Assembly (NCBI GenBank): GCA_947307005.1
Contig: CAMZHY010000136.1
Location: 1 to 8,514, forward strand
DNA length: 8,514 bases
DNA from: an uncultured Planctomycetaceae bacterium
Lineage (GTDB): Bacteria; Planctomycetota; Planctomycetia; Pirellulales; Thermoguttaceae
Direction: 5' to 3'
Below the pieces are notes generated by a model. The model was not told the origin of the DNA. It did no database searches and saw only the letters and a list, made by a program, of their open reading frames with translations. The translations under genes and the position numbers were made by a program. This document shows positions 1-6,000 of this stretch, in pieces. How positions within the stretch are numbered: position 1 is the stretch's first letter; every line of letters begins with the position of its first letter.

Positions 1-3000
1 TCTGACCGTCGTCGGCAGGACGGGTTCGACGATTTCGGTCTCTTGGGACGCCGTTGAGAACGTCGAGCGATACAGTCTCTCCTACAAGCTCGCGGGCGAG
101 ACGACCTGGACGGGCAAGAATGTCGGCAATGAGACGAGCTATACGATAACGGGTCTCGAGAAGAACACGGATTACGAGGTTCGCGTTAAGGCGCTCGGCG
201 ACGGCGTCGTCTATAAGAGCGTCTATTCCGAAGTCGTTCCAGTCCAGACGGACGCGTCTCTTACGCCGCTCGCGACGCCGGTTCTGACCGTCGTCGGCAG
301 GACGGGCTCGACGATAACGGTCTCTTGGGATGCGATTCCAAACGTCGAGCGATACAGTCTCTCCTATAGACTCGCGGGCGAGACGAACTGGACCGGTAAG
401 AACGTCGGAACGGAGACGAGCTACGCGATCGCCGATCTTGACGAGAACTCGGATTACGAGATTCGCGTCAAGGCGATCGGCGACGGCGTCGTCTACAAGA
501 GCGTTTATTCCGAGGTCGTCCAAACCCAGACGAACGAGTCCCTCACGCCCCTTGCGACGCCGGTTCTGACCGTCGTCGGCAGGACGGGCTCGACGATTTC
601 GGTCTCTTGGGACGCCGTTGAGAAAGCCGAGCGATACAGTCTCTCTTATAAGCTCGCAAGCGAGACGGAATGGACGAACGTGAACGTCGGAACGGAGACC
701 GACTACGAGATAACGGGTCTTGAGAAGAACGCCGATTACGAGGTTCGCGTCAAGGCGATCGGGGACGGCGAGACCTATAAGAGCGTCTATTCCGAGGTCG
801 TTCGCGTCCAAACGAACGCGTCCCTTACGCCGCTTGCGACGCCGGTTCTGACCGTCGTCGGCAGAACGGGCTCGACGATTATGGTCTCATGGGACGCGGT
901 TGAGAACGCCGAGCGATACAGCCTTTCCTATAAACTCGCTGGCGCGACGGAATGGACGAACGTGAACGTCGGAACGGAGACGAGCTTCGCGATAACGGGA
1001 CTCGAGAAGAACACGGATTACGAGGTTCGCGTCAAGGCGATCGGGGACGGCGAGACCTATAAGAGCGTCTATTCCGACGTTGTTCCAGCCCAGACGGACG
1101 CGTCCCTCACGCCCCTCGCGACTCCGGTCTTGACCGTCGTCGATAGGACCGAATCGACGATCGCGGTCGCCTGGGACGCGGTTGAGAACGCCGAACGATA
1201 CAGTCTTTCGTACAAGCTTGCAAGCGAGACGGAATGGACGAACGTGAACGTCGGAACGGAGACGGGCTACGAGATAACGGGTCTCGAGAAGGGCGCCGAG
1301 TACGAGATTCGCGTCAAAGCGATCGGGGACGGCGAGATCTATAAGAGCGTCTATTCCGAAGTCGTTCGCGCCCGAGCGGGCGAACCCCTTACGCCCCTTG
1401 CGACGCCGGTTCTGACCGTCGTCGACAGGACCGATTCGACGATCGCGATCTCTTGGGCCGCGGTTGAGAACGCCGAGCGATACAGCCTTTCGTACAAGCT
1501 CGCGAGCGAGACGGAATGGACGAACGTGAACGTCGGAACGAACCTCAGCCACACGATCGCCGGACTTGAACCGAATACTGAATACGACGTTCGTCTTAAG
1601 GCGATCGGGGACGGCGAGGTCTACAAGAGCACCTATTCCGCGATTATCCGCGTCCAGACGGATGCGACGCCCGACGAGCCCGTCGAACCTGGGCCGCTCG
1701 CGGCGCCGGTTCTAACCGTCGCTGTCAAGACGGGAACGTCGATAACGGTCTCCTGGGACGCCGTCGCCAACGCCTCTTTTTACAGTTTAAGGTATAAGCC
1801 CTCCGACGGCGCCTACGTAACCGTTGCCGTTCCCGCGTCGAAAACCGACTATACGATTAGCGGACTCAATCCCGACTCCGAGTATAGCGTTTGCATTCAA
1901 GCGCATGGAGACGACGATCTTTATTTTGACTCGGAGTGGTCCGAGCCCGTCGTCGTGGAGACGGCTAAAACCGACCGGCCGATTTTCACCGCGACCGACG
2001 TTTCGAACGATTCCGTGTTGCTCCATTGGGACGCGATTGCGACCGCCTCCGAATATTGCGTCGCGTGGGCGCCCGTCGGCTCCGAGGACTTTACCTCGAG
2101 AACGATCGACGTGTCGAAAACGTATATGCAGGTCGCGGGGCTCGAGCCGAATACGGAGTATCAGTTTAAAATCCGCTTCTCCGGAGCCGACGGCGATTCC
2201 GAATATTCTCCCGTCGTAACGCTGACGACGTCGTCGTCGCCTTTCGTCAGGTCCGCGCTCGAAACGCCGCTCGTCTCCGCAAGAGAACTCTCGTCCGATT
2301 CGATCTGCGTCGAGTGGAACGCCGATCTGCGCGCGACCGGATACGAAGTTCTTTACCGCAAGAGTACGGACGCCTCCTACGCGACGGTCAACGTCGCGGC
2401 GACGGAGAATCGCCTCGTTCTTAGCGACCTTGCGGCCGATACGGATTATCTCGTGAGAGTGAGAACGCTCGGCGACGGAGTCTTCTGGACGAATTCGTCC
2501 TATTCCGCGACGCAAACCGTTACGACGAAGGACGCCTCGTACATTTCTTCCACCGAATACGAAGAGCTGCGACGGTTCTACGACGAACTAATACTCCCCG
2601 AGTCCCTGACCGACGTCAATATCATCGTGCCGACCGATTGGACGGCGGCCGCGATTATCGCCGCGATCGAAGAGGCGCGCTCGACTCCCGTCGACGACGT
2701 GATCATTTTGGATCCGGAGCGATATTCCGACACGGTTCTCGATCTTTCCCGCGTTTCGATTACTCTCGACGTCGATTATGAGACAAGCGGCGCGATTTCG
2801 ATCCTCTCGCGCGGAACGGATCGCGCGCAAATCAAGGTCGCCGATTCCGGCTTCACGTTCGACGCCGTCGCCGGTCTGACCCAGTTCGGCGGACTTGATT
2901 TCATCGACGTCAATCCGGATTATCCGGTCTATCAAGTCGTCTTTACCCCGGCGCTGGGAACCGTTGTGACGGCGGTCGAAACTCAAGACGTCGGCATGTT

Positions 3001-6000
3001 TACTTCGACGGGGATTTCCATCATGGACGCGTCGCAGAACTACGCGCACGACGCGCCCCCTGTCGTTTCTGAGAATCCAAGCGCCAACGACTACGCCGTG
3101 CTCTTCATCGGCGGTCACGCGCCGAAGTCCAATTATGAGTATTATTACCTGGGACTGGTCGATTACTATTACGATCTTGTGGAAAACTTCTCCCTTGATC
3201 CGAGCAAGATCTATATCCTCTACGCGGACGGCGACGTCGCCGGCAAGTCGAAAAACATGAATCTTAAGACTTCCGGCTCTCGGTTAAAGACGTCGGACAT
3301 GTCCTTTGCGAGCGATATCGGCACGACGATTCGCGCGGCGACCGGCGCCAATCTGACCGCGACGCTGGGCGAAATCGCCGATCAAATGGACGCGAATTCG
3401 CACCTCTTCTTCTGGACCTTCGACCACGGGGACGGTCTTCTTGGAAATAAGTCAAGAGTCGTCAATAACGTAACGATATCAGGGTACGACGATTACGACG
3501 ATTATCTTAACGGCTGGGGCGAGGAAATCCATTCGACGACGGTTCGCGACGCGCTCTTCCAGATTCGGGAAGGTTACGCGACGTGCGTTTTTACGCAGTG
3601 TTTTTCGGGCGGAATTCTCGACGATCTTTTCGATCCGGAGACGGGTAATCTCCGCTCGGTCGCGAACGGATACGCCGACGGTTACGACGGCGCGGCGCAT
3701 TTCGCCGGCGGCGCCGCGACGAACCATTACGAATCGTCTCTGACGAGCAAGATGCTCAACGTCGGTTACGTCGGCTATTCGCAAACGTTTGAAGAAGCAC
3801 TGCGTCGCAGTTCGACGGGGGAGGAGGCGTTTATTTACGCGGAGCAAAACGATCCGTTCTCCGCGCTCAATATGAACTCCGCTATTCCCAGCAAACCGAA
3901 CGAGAACGGCTACGCGTCGAACGGGGGTCCCGTCACCGGCGGTAAAAACGAGCATCCGTGGCATGCGGGCGAAATCTTCTCCATCTTTGCGACGCCTCTG
4001 GAAGAAAGCGCGCCGACGATTGAATCGTCCTCGGCGACGCCGACCTCGATCACGCTGACCTGGAGCGAGATTCAGGGCGCGACCTACACGCTGGAATACG
4101 CCGTCAACGGCTACGACGCCGTCGCCGTTGAAAATATCGCGACGAACTCCTATACGGTCGAGGGATTGACGCCCGCGACGAACTACGTGTTCCGCGTGAA
4201 GGCGAACAATTCGCCTTATTCCAACACGAAAGCCGTCTGGACTGAGGCCGCGCCGGTTCAAGAAACGCCTTCGGTCGTTGTTACGACCGATTTGGACGTC
4301 GTCAATCCTTACGACGAGCTGATTTCTTTGCGCGAGGCGATTACCAAATACTCCGCGGCCGGCGATACGATCACGTTTGACGCCTCGCTCAAGGGCAAGA
4401 CGATCAAACTCTCCTCGGCTTTGGGACGGTTGTATGTCGACAAGTCGATGACGATCGACGCGTCGAACCTTTACGACTACGCCGCGCACGCCCCGGGGCT
4501 GACGGTCAGCGGGCAGGGCGAGACGAGAATACTGTACGTCTCTGGGGACGTCGAAGTCGAAATCGACGGAATCACTTTGGCGAACGGCTATTCGAACGGC
4601 GAAGGCGGCGCGATTTACAACGACGGCGCGACGTTGTCGCTCAACAACTGCGCGATTCGCGACAGTAAAGCGACGACGTCGGGCGGCGCCGCGGCGTTCC
4701 TCGGCGGCGAAACGACGCTGACCAACTGCCTCGTCGTCGGCAATAGCGCGGAGATCGGCGGCGGTTTGCAGCTTGGAGGGGGCGTCGCGAATCTCTACAA
4801 CTGCACGGTCGTCGGCAATACGGCGGAGAGCGCCGGCGGCGGCGTTAATGTGGACGGAACCGCCGTTCTCAACGCGTACAATACGATTATCGCGGGCAAT
4901 ACCGCGCCGGAGGACGCCGACGTTCGTCTCAACGGCGCCGACGCCGCCGCGAACGCCTACAACGTTCTGTCGAGCTTCTCAGGCTGGACGTCCGCCGCAG
5001 ACGTCGTAACTTACGACGCGTCGCAGCCGCTCTTTGCGAACGCGGAGGCGGGCGATTATACGCTCGCCGTAAACTCTAAGGCGATTGACAAGGGGAACAA
5101 CGATTACGCGACGACGAGCGTCGATTTTGCGGGGAACCCCCGTATTTCTCGCGAAATCGTCGACCTCGGCGCTTACGAGTATAAGTTCGTCAAGGAGGCG
5201 GCTTCGACGACCGTTACGACAAACCTCGACGTCGTCGATAAATACGACGGGCTGATCTCGCTCCGCGAAGCGCTCGATTACGCCAATTCCGGCGCGACGA
5301 TCACTTTCGCCAATTCGCTCAAAGGCAAGACGATCTCGCTTGAACTCGGCGAACTTACGGCGAGCAAATCGGTTGCGATCAACGCGTCTTCGCTCCGCAA
5401 CGCGACGACCTACGAGCCCGGTTTGACGATCAGCGGTCGTGGCGCGTCGAGAATTCTGCGCCTCGACGAGGGCGTCAACGTGAATGTCAACGGGATAACG
5501 TTCGCGAACGGTCGCGCGGTCGGCTCCGACTGCGACGCGGACGCCAACGGCTACGGCGGCGCGATTTACAGTTATTACGCGACGCTGTCCCTCAATTACT
5601 GCGTGGTTTGCGACAACGAAGCGAGTTACGGCGGCGGATTGTATTCCGACCGCGGCGACGCGACGCTCGTCAATTGCTCCGTGACAAGCAACGTCGCGAC
5701 GTCGGGCGACGGCGGCGCGATTCTCAACGACGGCGCGACGCTCTCGCTCGTCAATTCCTTGGTCGCCGACAACGAGACGAACGGTTTCGGCGGCGGAATC
5801 TCGTCGCGGCGCGGCGACGCGATCTTGACCAACTGCACGGTGACGAACAACGTCGCGACCGAAGGCGGCGGGGTCTATCTCTACCGAACCGCCAACCTTA
5901 GCGCGCGCAACGCGATTATCGCGGGCAACTTCGCGCCGTCGGGCGCCGACGTTTATTCCAACGGCTCCAACGTCGTCGCGAACAACGTATTGTCGAGTTG

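Larger units (their letters stand above)
1697..3115 (+). repeat. Long-range duplicated supramodule, copy A (copy B at 7064-8488)
   Basis: FnIII 7-9, the linker domain and the protease start reappear in the same order at 7064-8488. Landmarks shift by 5,364 bp at PIFTATD (1979 vs 7343) and by 5,373 bp from FnIII 9 onward (2258 vs 7631, 2531 vs 7904, 3080 vs 8453). The 9-bp change falls in the FnIII 8/15 loop. The protein therefore has a higher-order repeat of roughly 1,790 residues. Confidence 0.88.
3080..4009 (+). other. Clan CD cysteine protease domain, peptidase C13/legumain-like
   Basis: Residues about 1027-1336. It starts DYAVLFIGGHAP, the first strand of a caspase-type fold, followed by a Tyr-rich segment and KIYILYADGDVAG, which resembles the second strand of legumain-like enzymes. 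A hydrophobic strand HLFFWTFDHGDG supplies the expected catalytic His (residue 1142). TCVFTQCFSGG supplies the expected Cys (residue 1200) in the Q/E-x-C-x-SG context of C13. FAGGAATNHYESSL matches the region after the Cys that reads TAA-x-x-x-ESS in legumains. An acidic loop, GYDDYDDYLNGWGEE, sits between His and Cys. By family knowledge such domains cleave after Asn/Asp or basic residues, but specificity cannot be assigned here. The domain is internal to the chain, flanked by the linker domain and FnIII 10. It could instead be a related caspase-like (C14/C25-type) family; C13-like fits best. Confidence 0.82.

Noticed and set aside
2..1711. Regularly spaced repeats considered as a CRISPR or noncoding satellite array
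   Set aside because: The 282-bp unit is coding throughout, keeps frame as a multiple of three, and encodes FnIII domains; there are no short direct repeats with unique spacers.
3700..3720. GC-rich, partly self-complementary GCCGGCGGCGCC stretch considered as a terminator stem
   Set aside because: It lacks a following T-run and lies in the coding region for FAGGAAT, a conserved-looking part of the protease.
3818..3830. Shine-Dalgarno-like GGGGGAGGAGG considered as an internal ribosome-binding site
   Set aside because: No start codon in any frame at suitable distance leads to a credible protein; the bases encode TGEEA within the protease domain.
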